Below, in pieces: positions 1-7,186 of a stretch of 64,000 nt of DNA. Position 1 is the first letter of the stretch. Every line of letters starts with the position of its first letter. Under the pieces are notes generated by a model, which searched no databases, had not been told where the DNA came from, and worked only from the letters and a program-made list of their open reading frames with translations. This stretch comes from Saccharothrix tamanrassetensis (GTDB taxonomy: Bacteria; Actinomycetota; Actinomycetes; Mycobacteriales; Pseudonocardiaceae): positions 496,001 to 560,000 of the forward strand of contig NZ_JACHJN010000004.1 of NCBI RefSeq assembly GCF_014203665.1, in the 5' to 3' direction. The translations under genes and the position numbers were made by a program.

Positions 1-56
1 TCGTACACGCCGGCCGCGGCGCGGTTGGACGCGGTGATCACCCTCGCGGTCTTCAC
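1..56 (-). CDS. mog: Mog/MoaB-family molybdopterin adenylyltransferase, 5' fragment cut by the window edge
   Basis: Only the first 18 codons are inside the window (MKTARVITASNRAAAGVYE, the last codon incomplete). The stretch VITASNRAAAGVY matches the beginning of MogA/MoaB proteins, which adenylylate molybdopterin before molybdenum insertion. The GTG start at 56 overlaps the moaC stop in a GTGA junction, so the two are probably translationally coupled. The moaC-mog order is also seen in Mycobacterium (Rv0864-Rv0865). The assignment rests on this short N-terminus and the context. Confidence 0.7.
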   Translation of the reverse strand, partial: MKTARVITASNRAAAGVY

Positions 57-526
57 GGGCGCACCCACAGGCCGGTCTTGCCGCCTTCCTTGCGCTCCAC
101 CCGCACCTCGTCCAGGGACGCGGCCGGGTCGACGGACTTCACCATGTCGTGCAGCGTCAGGCCGGCCACCGACACGGCGGTCAGCGCCTCCATCTCGACG
201 CCGGTCCGGTCGGTGGTGCGGACGGTCGCGGTGATGCGCACCTCGGCCGGCCCGAGGGCCAGGTCGACGGCCACGCTGGACAGCGCGATGGGGTGGCACA
301 GCGGCACGAGTTCCGAGGTGCGCTTGGCCGCCATGATCCCGGCGATGCGGGCGGTGGCCAGGGCGTCGCCCTTGGGCAGGCCGTCGCTGCCGAGCAGGCC
401 CACCACCTCGTCGGTCGTCCGCAGCACGCCGGACGCGACCGCCGTGCGGGTGGTCTGCTCCTTGGCGGACACGTCCACCATCCGGGCCGCACCGCTCCCG
501 TCGAGGTGGCTGAACTGCTTGGTCAT
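53..526 (-). CDS. moaC: Cyclic pyranopterin monophosphate synthase MoaC
   Basis: MoaC converts the cyclic GTP-derived intermediate made by MoaA into cyclic pyranopterin monophosphate, the first stable precursor of molybdenum cofactor, in the cytoplasm. The 157-residue protein has full family length. Family signatures are visible: FSHLDGSGAARMVDVSAK at the N-terminus, the KGDALATARIAGIMAAK helix, the LVPLCHPI segment near residue 75, and the VEMEALTAVSVAGLTLHDMVK region with its catalytic lysine environment. The gene starts 10 bp after the malic enzyme stop and overlaps mog by 4 bp, so it sits in a minus-strand operon. It would supply cofactor to molybdoenzymes such as the Cox-type dehydrogenase encoded at 20617-24430. 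Confidence 0.95.
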   Translation of the reverse strand: MTKQFSHLDGSGAARMVDVSAKEQTTRTAVASGVLRTTDEVVGLLGSDGLPKGDALATARIAGIMAAKRTSELVPLCHPIALSSVAVDLALGPAEVRITATVRTTDRTGVEMEALTAVSVAGLTLHDMVKSVDPAASLDEVRVERKEGGKTGLWVRP

Positions 527-536
527 GCCAGCGATG

Positions 537-1925
537 CTAGGCCTGTCGGGCGGCGGCCTTCCGAACGGCTTCGGCGACGGCGGGTGCGACGGAGGTGTCG
601 AACACGCTGGGCACGATGAAGGAGGCGTTCAGCTTCTCCCCGTCCACCACGTCCGCGATGGCGTTGGCGGCGGCCAGCAGCATCGAGTCGGTGATGGTGC
701 GCGCGTGCGCGTCGAGCAGCCCGCGGAACACACCGGGGAACGCCAGCACGTTGTTGATCTGGTTCGGGAAGTCCGACCGGCCGGTGGCGACCACGGCGGC
801 GTGCTTCTGCGCCTCCATCGGGTCGATCTCGGGGTCCGGGTTGGCCAGCGCGAACACGATCGCGTCGGAGTTCATGGTGGCCACCTGCTCGGCACCGAAC
901 AGGTTCGGCGCGGACACGCCGATGAACACGTCGGCACCGACCAGCGCGTCGTGCAGCCGTCCGCTGACGTTGTCGCGGTTGGTGACGTTGGCGATGGACT
1001 TCAGGTTGTCGTCCAGGCCGGGGCGGTCGCGGTGCACGATGCCGTCGACGTCCACCGCCACGACGTCGCCGGGGTTCTGCTTGAGCAGGAGGCGGATGAT
1101 CGCGGAGCCTGCCGCGCCCACGCCGCAGACCACGATCTTGCAGTCCGCGGGATCCTTGCCGACCACGCGCAGGGCGTTGCGGAGGGCGCCCACGACAACG
1201 ATGGCAGTGCCGTGCTGGTCGTCGTGGAAGACCGGGATGTTCAGCTTCTCGCGCAGGCGCGCCTCGATCTCGAAGCAGCGGGGGGCGGCGATGTCCTCCA
1301 GGTTGATGCCGCCGTAGACGGGGGCGATCAGTTCCACGGCGCGGATGATCTCCTCGGTGTCCTGGGTGTCCAGGCACACGGGCCACGCATCGACGCCGGC
1401 GAACTTCTTGAAGAGGGCGGCCTTGCCCTCCATGACGGGGAGGGCCGCGGCCGGCCCCAGGTTGCCGAGGCCCAGCACGGCCGAGCCGTCGGTGACCACT
1501 GCCACGGTGTTGCGCTTGATGGTGAGGCGGCGGGCGTCGTCCGGGTTCTCGGCGATGGCCTGGCAGACGCGGGCCACACCGGGGGTGTAGGCGCGGGAGA
1601 GGTCGTCGCGGTTGCGCAGCGGGACCTTGGAGGAGATCTCGATCTTGCCGCCGAGGTGGACCAGGAAGGTCCGGTCGGAGACCTTGCGGACCACGATGCC
1701 GGGGAGCAGGCCCAGGGTGTCGGTGATGTCCTTGGCGTGGTTGGCGGAGAGGGCGTTGCAGGTGAGGTCGATGATCACCCGATCGGTGTGGGACTCGACC
1801 ACGTCGAATGCGGTGATCACGCCGCCTGCTCGCCCTACGGCCGAGGTCAGGTCGCCTGCTGCGCTCGCGGAGGGAGGCGCTTCCAGACGGACGGTGATGG
1901 AGTAACCAGGGCCGGGGACCGGCAT
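537..1925 (-). CDS. NAD(P)-dependent malic enzyme with N-terminal ACT domain
   Basis: Malic enzymes oxidatively decarboxylate malate to pyruvate, feeding NAD(P)H and pyruvate to anabolism. The 462-residue protein begins with an ACT-like regulatory domain (about residues 8-90, [10 protein letters not shown] onward). The catalytic domain follows with [31 protein letters not shown] (substrate region with the general-base lysine area), [11 protein letters not shown] and a Rossmann fold GVGAAGSA near residue 260. [10 protein letters not shown] and [12 protein letters not shown] are also typical. The ATG at 1925 is preceded by GGGAGG four bases upstream. ACT-fused bacterial malic enzymes are known, and the domain suggests amino-acid or metabolite control. 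The gene leads the operon malic enzyme-moaC-mog. Confidence 0.93.
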   Translation of the reverse strand: MPVPGPGYSITVRLEAPPSASAAGDLTSAVGRAGGVITAFDVVESHTDRVIIDLTCNALSANHAKDITDTLGLLPGIVVRKVSDRTFLVHLGGKIEISSKVPLRNRDDLSRAYTPGVARVCQAIAENPDDARRLTIKRNTVAVVTDGSAVLGLGNLGPAAALPVMEGKAALFKKFAGVDAWPVCLDTQDTEEIIRAVELIAPVYGGINLEDIAAPRCFEIEARLREKLNIPVFHDDQHGTAIVVVGALRNALRVVGKDPADCKIVVCGVGAAGSAIIRLLLKQNPGDVVAVDVDGIVHRDRPGLDDNLKSIANVTNRDNVSGRLHDALVGADVFIGVSAPNLFGAEQVATMNSDAIVFALANPDPEIDPMEAQKHAAVVATGRSDFPNQINNVLAFPGVFRGLLDAHARTITDSMLLAAANAIADVVDGEKLNASFIVPSVFDTSVAPAVAEAVRKAAARQA

Positions 1926-2183
1926 CGAACCTCCCAGAACAGCACTGCCGAGCGGGGACCGAGCCTAGTCCGGTCGGATTAGCGGAACGTGCGCGGCTCG
2001 GGGGTGCGGCTCTTGGTGGGGCTCTGGGGTGGAGCGCGGGGGCTGCGGTGGAGCCGGGGTGGGACGCGGGCGCTTTGGGGTGGGGCTGGGGTGGGTTGCG
2101 GGTGGGTTCTCAGCTTTGAGCGGCGGGATTGTCGTGCCTGCGTGGTTGGGTGTGTGTCAGGGGGCGTTCACTTCGAGGGGACG

Positions 2184-2280
2184 CCTGCGGAGCAGGCGGA
2201 GCGGAGCCTGCGGAGCAGGCGGAGCGGAGCCTGCGAAGCGTGGCGGAGCGAAGCGTGGCGGAGCGAAGCGTGCGGAGCAG
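2184..2280 (+). repeat. Short tandem repeat expansion inside copy A
   Basis: A 23-bp unit starting CCTGCGGAGCAGGCGG occurs at 2184-2206 and again at 2207-2229. A 15-bp unit (CGAAGCGTGGCGGAG) then occurs at 2234-2248 and 2249-2263, with a partial third copy. Each 23-bp unit contains a small hairpin, GCCTGC-GGA-GCAGGC. The homologous place in copy B (54757-54775) has only one CCTGCGAAGCGTGGCC unit, so this block expanded in copy A or shrank in copy B. Confidence 0.85.
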
Positions 2281-2411
2281 GCGGAGCGTGGCCATGGGGG
2301 ATTCAGTGGCTTGGGGTCTACGGGCTTGAAAAGCGTCCTCGCCGGACGGGCAGACCGCCAAGGATCCCTTGCAAAGCTCTTCGAGCTTTGAGGTGCGGTG
2401 AGGGTGGGGGT

Positions 2412-2557
2412 CTGCGTGTCCTCCCCGTATGACCTGGTCGGAGACAACCACATGCGTCAAGGGCAGATCGTGAAGGCGCGTGCGGTGATCGCGCGTTCGA
2501 TCTGCCCTTGACACATGCGGTTCGCTGGCGCGCAGGCCATACGGGGATGACACGCAG
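2412..2557 (+). other. 146-nt nested hairpin of copy A
   Basis: Outer arms 2412-2430 and 2539-2557 are complementary at 18 of 19 positions. Inner arms 2448-2470 and 2498-2520 are complementary at 21 of 23 positions and enclose a 27-nt loop. The two inner mismatches are both repaired in copy B. The total size, 146 nt, is identical in the two copies. A further small hairpin (CAAAGCTC-TTC-GAGCTTTG) lies upstream at 2371-2389. The shape suggests a structured RNA or cruciform-forming DNA, but no expression evidence exists here. Confidence 0.8.
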
Positions 2558-2570
2558 AGGGACCGGTGTG

Positions 2571-2717
2571 CGCTGGCGCGCAGGCCAGAGCGCAGGTGTG
2601 CGCGTGGGCGAACCGCAGGCGTGCGCTGGCGCGCAGTCCTACGCTCAGGGTGTGCGCGTGGCGCAGCCGACCAACCGGGGTGTGCGCGTGTGCGCGGCCA
2701 GGTGGTGTGGGTGGGGC
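2571..2717 (+). repeat. Degenerate short-repeat tail downstream of the copy A hairpin
   Basis: GCTGGCGCGCAG occurs at 2524 (inside the hairpin), 2572 and 2625. GTGTGCGCGTG occurs three times between about 2596 and 2690. The pattern looks like slippage amplification of the hairpin's right shoulder. Copy B has a shorter version (55040-55090). It ends just before the stop codon of the minus-strand gene at 2722. Confidence 0.7.
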
Positions 2718-2721
2718 TTGG

Positions 2722-2907
2722 TCAGCGGTTGATCTCGGTGACCGGGTGGTGGTAGCCGAGTTCTTCAGCCGGTAGTGGGAACGTGATCTTGCCGAACGGG
2801 GACTGGGCGCCCTGGACCTCGCTGGCCAGCTCGCTCACCGCGTACTTGCCGTCCGCGGGCGGCTCCGGCCAGTTGGGGTCGATGCGCTCGGGGCGGACCT
2901 TGGCCAC
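2722..2907 (-). CDS. Small conserved actinobacterial protein, function unknown
   Basis: The product has 61 residues, reading MAKVRPERIDPNWPEPP at the start and ending in LGYHHPVTEINR. I chose the GTG at 2907 because AAGGAGG lies five bases upstream; the longer reading to 3084 has no such site and is composed of low-complexity Arg/Pro sequence. No membrane segment, Cys or His cluster is evident. The protein is acidic to neutral, with a conserved-looking central stretch (YAVSELASEV, SPFGKITFPLP). It is divergent from the helicase-associated gene at 2991. In Mycobacterium a small protein (Rv0863) lies beside Rv0862c, so this may be its counterpart, which is an inference from position only. Confidence 0.75.
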   Translation of the reverse strand: MAKVRPERIDPNWPEPPADGKYAVSELASEVQGAQSPFGKITFPLPAEELGYHHPVTEINR

Positions 2908-2990
2908 GGTTCCTCCTTGGGGGTGCTGCACGTCGGGACAAGTGTGCCTCACCGGGTCGGTGGTGTGCGCGGCCCTATACCGTGGTGGGG

Positions 2991-5249
2991 ATGTCCGGCA
3001 CCACATTGGCCGAGTGGCTGCGGTCGCGGGAGGACTCCGCGCTCGTGGCGTTGTTGCGCGCGCGTCCGGACCTGGCGACCCCACCGCCCGCGGACACTGT
3101 GGTGTTGGCCACTCGGGTGGGGTCTCGCGCTTCTGTCGCCCGGGCCTGTGAGGACCTCGACACCCTGACGCTGACGGTGCTCGAGGCGTTGCTGGTGTTG
3201 GACGCTGATCAGCGGCCGGTCCGGATCGAGGACCTCGGTCGGTTGTTCGATGTGGACGTCCGCCCCGCGGTCGACGTTCTGCGTGGTCGGGCGTTGTTGT
3301 GGGGGGATGACGACGCGCTGTCCACGCCGCCCGCGTCCCGGGATGCGGTGAACCCGTTCCCGTGTGGTCTGGGGCGGTCCGTGCCCAGCCTGGCCGACGC
3401 CGACCTGAGCGTGCTCGGGGACGATGAGCGGCGGGTGTTGACGGCGTTGGCCGCCGGGCCGCCGGTCGGGCAGACGAAGGACGCGGCGCATGTCGTGTCG
3501 TTGGCCGGCGCGCGTACGCCGATACAGAAGCTGCTGGCCCGCGGGTTGTTGGTGCGGCGGGACGCGTTGACCGTCGAGCTGCCGCGTGAGATCGGTCTCA
3601 AGGTCCGCGGCGACCGCCCGCTGGGTGACATCCGTACCTCCGAGCCACCCCTGTCCACCGTCGGACGGGATCCCGCGACGGTCGACAGCACGGGTGGCGG
3701 TGCGGCCCTGGAGCTCTGCCGGCACGTCGAAGGGCTGCTGAACGGGTGGTCCGAGGAGCCCCCGGCGGTGTTGCGGTCCGGGGGTGTGGGTGTCCGGGAG
3801 TTGCGCAAGGTCGCGAAGGACCTGGCCGTCGACGAGCGTCGCGCCTCGCTGCTGGTCGAGCTGGTGGTGAACGCCGGGCTGGTCGCCGACAGCGAGGGCG
3901 CCGAGCCGGAGTGGGTGCCGACCGCCCAGGCCGACACCTGGTTGTCGGCCGTCCCCGAGCACCGGTGGGCGACGTTGGCGCAGGCCTGGCTGGAACTCCC
4001 CCGGCTGCCCGGGCTGATCGGGCAGCGGGACGACCGCGACCGGCTGCTGAACCCGTTGGCACCCGAGCTGAACCGGCCGGGGGCTCCTCGGGACCGCAGG
4101 CGGGTGCTGGAGGCGTTGGCCGCGCTCCCGGTGGGTACCGCGGTGCCCGACGCGGACGAGTTGGCCGCCGTGCTGGCGTGGCGGGCCCCTCGGCGTGGCG
4201 GGCGGCTGCGGGACGAACTCGTCCGGTGGACGGTGGAGGAGGGCACCGCGGTCGGCGTGCTGGCGCTGCACGCCCTCACCGCGCAGGGGCGGACGCTGCT
4301 GAGCGAGGGGCCGGGGGCGGCTGCCAAGCGGCTCGGTGACGCGTTGCCGGCACCGGTCGACCACGTGCTGGTGCAGGCGGACCTGACCGTCGTCGCGCCG
4401 GGCCGCCTGGAGCCCGAGTTGGCGGAGGACATCGCGCTGGTCGCGGACGTCGAGTCGGCGGGTGGGGCGACGGTCTTCCGGGTGCACGAGGGGTCGGTCC
4501 GGCGGGCGTTCGACGCCGGGCGGACGGCCGCGGACCTGCACGAGTTGTTCCGGGCGAAGTCGCGGACGCCCGTTCCGCAGTCGCTGACCTACCTGATCGA
4601 CGACGCGGCTCGCAAGCACGGCCGGTTGCGGGGCGGGGCGGCCGGGTCGTTCCTGCGCTGCGACGATCCGGTGCTGATCACCGAGGTCGCCGTGCACCCG
4701 GCGGCGGAGCGGCTGGAGCTGCGCAAGATCGCGCCCACCGTGCTGGTCAGCCCCTACCCGCTGGCCGAGGTGCTGGACGGGTTGCGGGCCGCCGGGTTCG
4801 CCCCGGCCGCCGAGGGGCCGGACGGGCGGGTGCTGGACCTGAAGGTGGGCGGCCGGCGGATCGCGGGCAAGGGGCGGCGCAGGTCGCCGGTGCCCGCTCC
4901 GCCGTCGGACGAGCAGCTGGGCGAGCTGGTGCGGCTGGTCCGGGCCGGTGACCAGGCGGCGTCGACCACCGGGGGTGCCCGGGTGTCCGTGCCGGGTCAC
5001 CTCGGGGCGGGGCCGTCGGCGACCATGGCGTTGCTGCAACAGGCCGCTCGCGAGGGGCGCAGCGTCCTCGTGGACTTCGTCGACGGGCACGGCACGGCGG
5101 CACGACGGGTGATCAAGCCGCAGGTCGTGGGCGGTGGCGTGCTGGAGGGTGTGGACGTCAGCTACGGCGAGGTGCGGCGGTTCCCGTTGCACCGGATCAC
5201 GTCGGCGGCGCTGGTGGAGGGCGAAGGACCCGGCGGGGTCGAGGTCTAG
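2991..5249 (+). CDS. Helicase-associated protein (XPB/Ssl2-like helicase C-terminal domain; Rv0862c-type)
   Basis: The 752-residue product starts MSGTTLAEWLRSREDSALVA and contains RARPDLATPPPADTVVLATR, the recognised beginning of an actinobacterial family found next to XPB helicases. The N-terminal third looks like tandem winged-helix segments. The C-terminal half has the Helicase_C_3-like region (about 460-720), with VLVQADLTVVAPGRLEPELAEDIA and a WYL-like end. No Walker motifs are present, so it is not itself an ATPase. The ATG at 2991 was preferred to the GTG at 2982, three codons earlier. The M. tuberculosis counterpart has about the same length and adjoins ercc3; here XPB lies 10 kb away at 15433. 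A role in DNA repair with XPB is inferred. Confidence 0.85.
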   Translation: MSGTTLAEWLRSREDSALVALLRARPDLATPPPADTVVLATRVGSRASVARACEDLDTLTLTVLEALLVLDADQRPVRIEDLGRLFDVDVRPAVDVLRGRALLWGDDDALSTPPASRDAVNPFPCGLGRSVPSLADADLSVLGDDERRVLTALAAGPPVGQTKDAAHVVSLAGARTPIQKLLARGLLVRRDALTVELPREIGLKVRGDRPLGDIRTSEPPLSTVGRDPATVDSTGGGAALELCRHVEGLLNGWSEEPPAVLRSGGVGVRELRKVAKDLAVDERRASLLVELVVNAGLVADSEGAEPEWVPTAQADTWLSAVPEHRWATLAQAWLELPRLPGLIGQRDDRDRLLNPLAPELNRPGAPRDRRRVLEALAALPVGTAVPDADELAAVLAWRAPRRGGRLRDELVRWTVEEGTAVGVLALHALTAQGRTLLSEGPGAAAKRLGDALPAPVDHVLVQADLTVVAPGRLEPELAEDIALVADVESAGGATVFRVHEGSVRRAFDAGRTAADLHELFRAKSRTPVPQSLTYLIDDAARKHGRLRGGAAGSFLRCDDPVLITEVAVHPAAERLELRKIAPTVLVSPYPLAEVLDGLRAAGFAPAAEGPDGRVLDLKVGGRRIAGKGRRRSPVPAPPSDEQLGELVRLVRAGDQAASTTGGARVSVPGHLGAGPSATMALLQQAAREGRSVLVDFVDGHGTAARRVIKPQVVGGGVLEGVDVSYGEVRRFPLHRITSAALVEGEGPGGVEV

Positions 5250-5330
5250 GCCGCCGGCGACCGACCTCGCGACGCGGGCAGCCGCGCGGCGGGCGTCACC
5301 CCGTCCACCGGAGCAGCCCGAGGGGCGGCC

Positions 5331-5351
5331 TCCCACGAGGGGGCCGCCCCT
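5331..5351 (+). terminator. Hairpin between convergent genes
   Basis: AGGGGCGGCC and GGCCGCCCCT form a perfect 10-bp stem around an 11-nt loop. There is no T-run, as is common in high-GC actinobacteria. It lies between the stop of the helicase-associated gene (5249) and the stop of the conservon GTPase (5400) and could serve both directions. Confidence 0.6.
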
Positions 5352-5399
5352 GAGTCCGAGCCGGCCCGACCGGGGTTCCCGGCCGGTCGGCACCGCCGA

Positions 5400-6005
5400 T
5401 CAGCCCGCGCGGACGGACATCCACTGGCGCATCGCGTGTTCCACCAGCGTGATGAGGGTCTGCTTGGTGGACTGGCGGTTGCGCGCGTCGCAAGTCACTA
5501 TCGGCACCGACTGGTCGATGGTGAGCGCCTCCCGCACGTCTTCGATCCGGTGGTGCAGGAGACCGTCGAAGCAGTTCACCCCCACCACGTACGGCAGCTG
5601 CCGGTCGTCGAAGAAGTCGATCGACGCGAACGCGTCGGCCAGCCGCCGCGTGTCCACCAGCACGATGGCGCCGATCGCACCCCGCACCAGGTCGTCCCAC
5701 ATGAACCAGAACCGGTGCTGACCCGGCGTACCGAACAGGTACAGGATCAGGTCCTGGTCCAGCGACACCCGGCCGAAGTCCATGGCCACCGTGGTGGTGA
5801 CCTTGTTCGGCGTGGCCGAGAGGTCGTCGACCCCGGCGCTGGCCTCGGTCATCACCGCTTCGGTGGTCAGCGGAACGATCTCCGACACGGAACCGACGAA
5901 CGTCGTCTTGCCCACGCCGAAACCACCGGCCACCACGATCTTCGCGGAGGTCGTAGGCTTCCGTGCGCCTTCGGCCGCGTCGGGGCTAGAGCCTGCGAAG
6001 CCCAC
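5400..6005 (-). CDS. cvnD: Conservon GTPase CvnD (ATP/GTP-binding protein)
   Basis: This small Ras-like GTPase of the conservon type is thought to act with a membrane sensor kinase (CvnA), a roadblock protein (CvnB) and a DUF742 protein (CvnC). The P-loop is GGFGVGKTTFVG near residue 27. TTVAMDFGRV is the switch region, and FGTPGQHRFWFMWDDLVRGA is the G3 block. The family's G4 is degenerate (VVGVNCFDG rather than NKxD). GTG at 6005 gives 201 residues and begins MGFAGSSPDAAEG; an in-frame TTG at 6029 would add eight residues. The start lies inside the DUF742 gene's 3' end (20-bp overlap), so the two are coupled. It is the last gene of the conservon. Confidence 0.92.
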   Translation of the reverse strand: MGFAGSSPDAAEGARKPTTSAKIVVAGGFGVGKTTFVGSVSEIVPLTTEAVMTEASAGVDDLSATPNKVTTTVAMDFGRVSLDQDLILYLFGTPGQHRFWFMWDDLVRGAIGAIVLVDTRRLADAFASIDFFDDRQLPYVVGVNCFDGLLHHRIEDVREALTIDQSVPIVTCDARNRQSTKQTLITLVEHAMRQWMSVRAG

Positions 6006-6735
6006 TGAGCACCCTCTCAAGGAATTCAATGGAAGGCCGGTCCCCCACGACCAAGCCGCCCTGGTGAATCAAAACCAAACCCATGCTCGCCATGTCGCCG
6101 ATCAGCACGCGCACGACGCCCAGCGGCAGCCGCAGGTGCGCGGCCACCTCCGCCACCGACCTCGTGTCGGTGCACAGCCCGCAGATCGACCGGTGCTCGG
6201 GGAGCACGGCCGCGTCGCGTTCCAGACCCCGCTCGCTGGTGGACACCAGCGCCTCGATCGCGAGGTCGTAGTCCGGCCGGGTGCGGCCACCGGTCCGGGT
6301 GTACGGGCGGACCAGCGAGCCCGACTCGGCCGCCGGGTTCTCCTCCCGGCGCACGACCGGCTGCGGACCGGTCGTGTAGGGCAGCTGTTCCGGCACGCTG
6401 TCGGGCAAGTTGTGGGCGCCGAACAGGTCGGCGCCCGGACCCCCGAACAGCCCGCTGCCGTACCCGTCGATGTCGAACCGGTTGGGGACGTCGTCGTAGT
6501 CGTACGACGAGTCGTCAACCTCACGCTGAGACATATCGCCTAGCCCCTGCCCTGTGCCTTCGACCCGTGGAGGCTCGGCCGCCCGACCGGTCCACGAGTT
6601 GGGTACGTCCTCGGCTTCCTCGTCTGCTGAGGGGTCGGCATCCGGCTCGTCGAATCGGAAGCCGCCGACCGCCCACTCCTGGTAGTTGAAGTTCCTACCG
6701 AAGCGGCGTGCACCGGCGCCAGATCGTTCAGCCAT
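5986..6735 (-). CDS. cvnC: DUF742 protein CvnC of the conservon
   Basis: The 249-residue protein has a long acidic, low-complexity N-terminal half (residues 1-130, rich in Asp, Pro and Tyr) and a C-terminal DUF742 domain. That domain runs from SGSLVRPYTRTGGRTRPDYDLAIEALV through HRSICGLCTDTRSVAEVAAHLRLPLGVVRVLIGDMASMGLVLIHQ. This half reads as a winged-helix-like fold, and DUF742 proteins are usually about 120 residues, so the N-terminal extension is unusually long. The start is the ATG at 6735, 31 bp after cvnB. It overlaps the downstream GTPase. The function within the conservon is not established; an adaptor or transcription-related role is inferred from the helix-turn-helix-like segment. 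Confidence 0.9.
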   Translation of the reverse strand: MAERSGAGARRFGRNFNYQEWAVGGFRFDEPDADPSADEEAEDVPNSWTGRAAEPPRVEGTGQGLGDMSQREVDDSSYDYDDVPNRFDIDGYGSGLFGGPGADLFGAHNLPDSVPEQLPYTTGPQPVVRREENPAAESGSLVRPYTRTGGRTRPDYDLAIEALVSTSERGLERDAAVLPEHRSICGLCTDTRSVAEVAAHLRLPLGVVRVLIGDMASMGLVLIHQGGLVVGDRPSIEFLERVLSGLRRL

Positions 6736-6766
6736 TTACCGCTCACCCCCACGATCTCATGAGGAT

Positions 6767-7186
6767 CTACCGCCGAACCGCGCCCTGGAGCTGCGCGCGC
6801 AGCTCCGGGGTCAACTGCTGGCCGACGCGCTCGACCAACAGGGTCATCTCGTACGCCACGAGGCCGATGTCGCAGTTCGGGGCCGCGAGCACCGCGAGGC
6901 ACGACCCGTCGCTGATCGACATCAGGAACAGGTAGCCCCGCTCCATCTCGACCACGGTCTGGTTCACGGTGCCCGCCTCGAAGCACCTCGCCGCGCCGGC
7001 CGTGAGGCTGACCAGGCCGGATGCCACTGCGGAGAGCTGTTCGGCACGGTCGCGGGGCAGGCCCTGCGAGCCGGCGAGCAACAGCCCGTCCGCCGACACG
7101 ACCACGGAATGTGCCACACCGGGAACCCGGCGCACGAAGTCGGTGATAAGCCAACCAAAGCTGCCTGGCTGAGCTGCGGTCGTCAC
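6767..7186 (-). CDS. cvnB: Roadblock/LC7-domain protein CvnB
   Basis: Roadblock/LC7 proteins act as GTPase-activating or scaffold partners for small GTPases such as CvnD. The 139-residue product is a single domain with [29 protein letters not shown], then [22 protein letters not shown], then [30 protein letters not shown]. Family length and strand-helix pattern are complete. The GTG start overlaps the stop of the sensor gene in a GTGA junction (7183-7186), which fixes the start and implies translational coupling. Confidence 0.95.
   Translation of the reverse strand: MTTAAQPGSFGWLITDFVRRVPGVAHSVVVSADGLLLAGSQGLPRDRAEQLSAVASGLVSLTAGAARCFEAGTVNQTVVEMERGYLFLMSISDGSCLAVLAAPNCDIGLVAYEMTLLVERVGQQLTPELRAQLQGAVRR

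Larger units (their letters stand above)
2106..2613 (+). repeat. Dispersed intergenic repeat, copy A (partner at 54674-55088)
   Basis: This stretch aligns with 54674-55088 in the same orientation over three blocks. Block 1 is GGGATTGTCGT to GACGCCTGCG (from 2125). Block 2 runs from ATTCAGTGGCTTGGGG (2300) through CGTCCTCGCCGGACGGGC and AAGGATCCCTTGCAAAGC. Block 3 is the 146-nt hairpin at 2412-2557 and its tail to about 2613. The copies are far more alike than unrelated GC-rich intergenic DNA. They differ mainly because copy A carries a roughly 110-bp expansion of short repeats at 2184-2275. No transposase, coding signature or terminal target duplication was seen. Its function is unknown. Confidence 0.85.

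Noticed and set aside
78-1982. Long plus-strand open frame opposite the malic enzyme and moaC
   Set aside because: It is antisense to two clear family proteins, has His/Gly/Asp-rich shadow composition and no domain; long antisense frames are expected at this GC content.
2184-2280. Short regular repeats considered as a CRISPR array
   Set aside because: Units are directly adjacent or of changing size with no unique spacers, and no cas genes are in the window.
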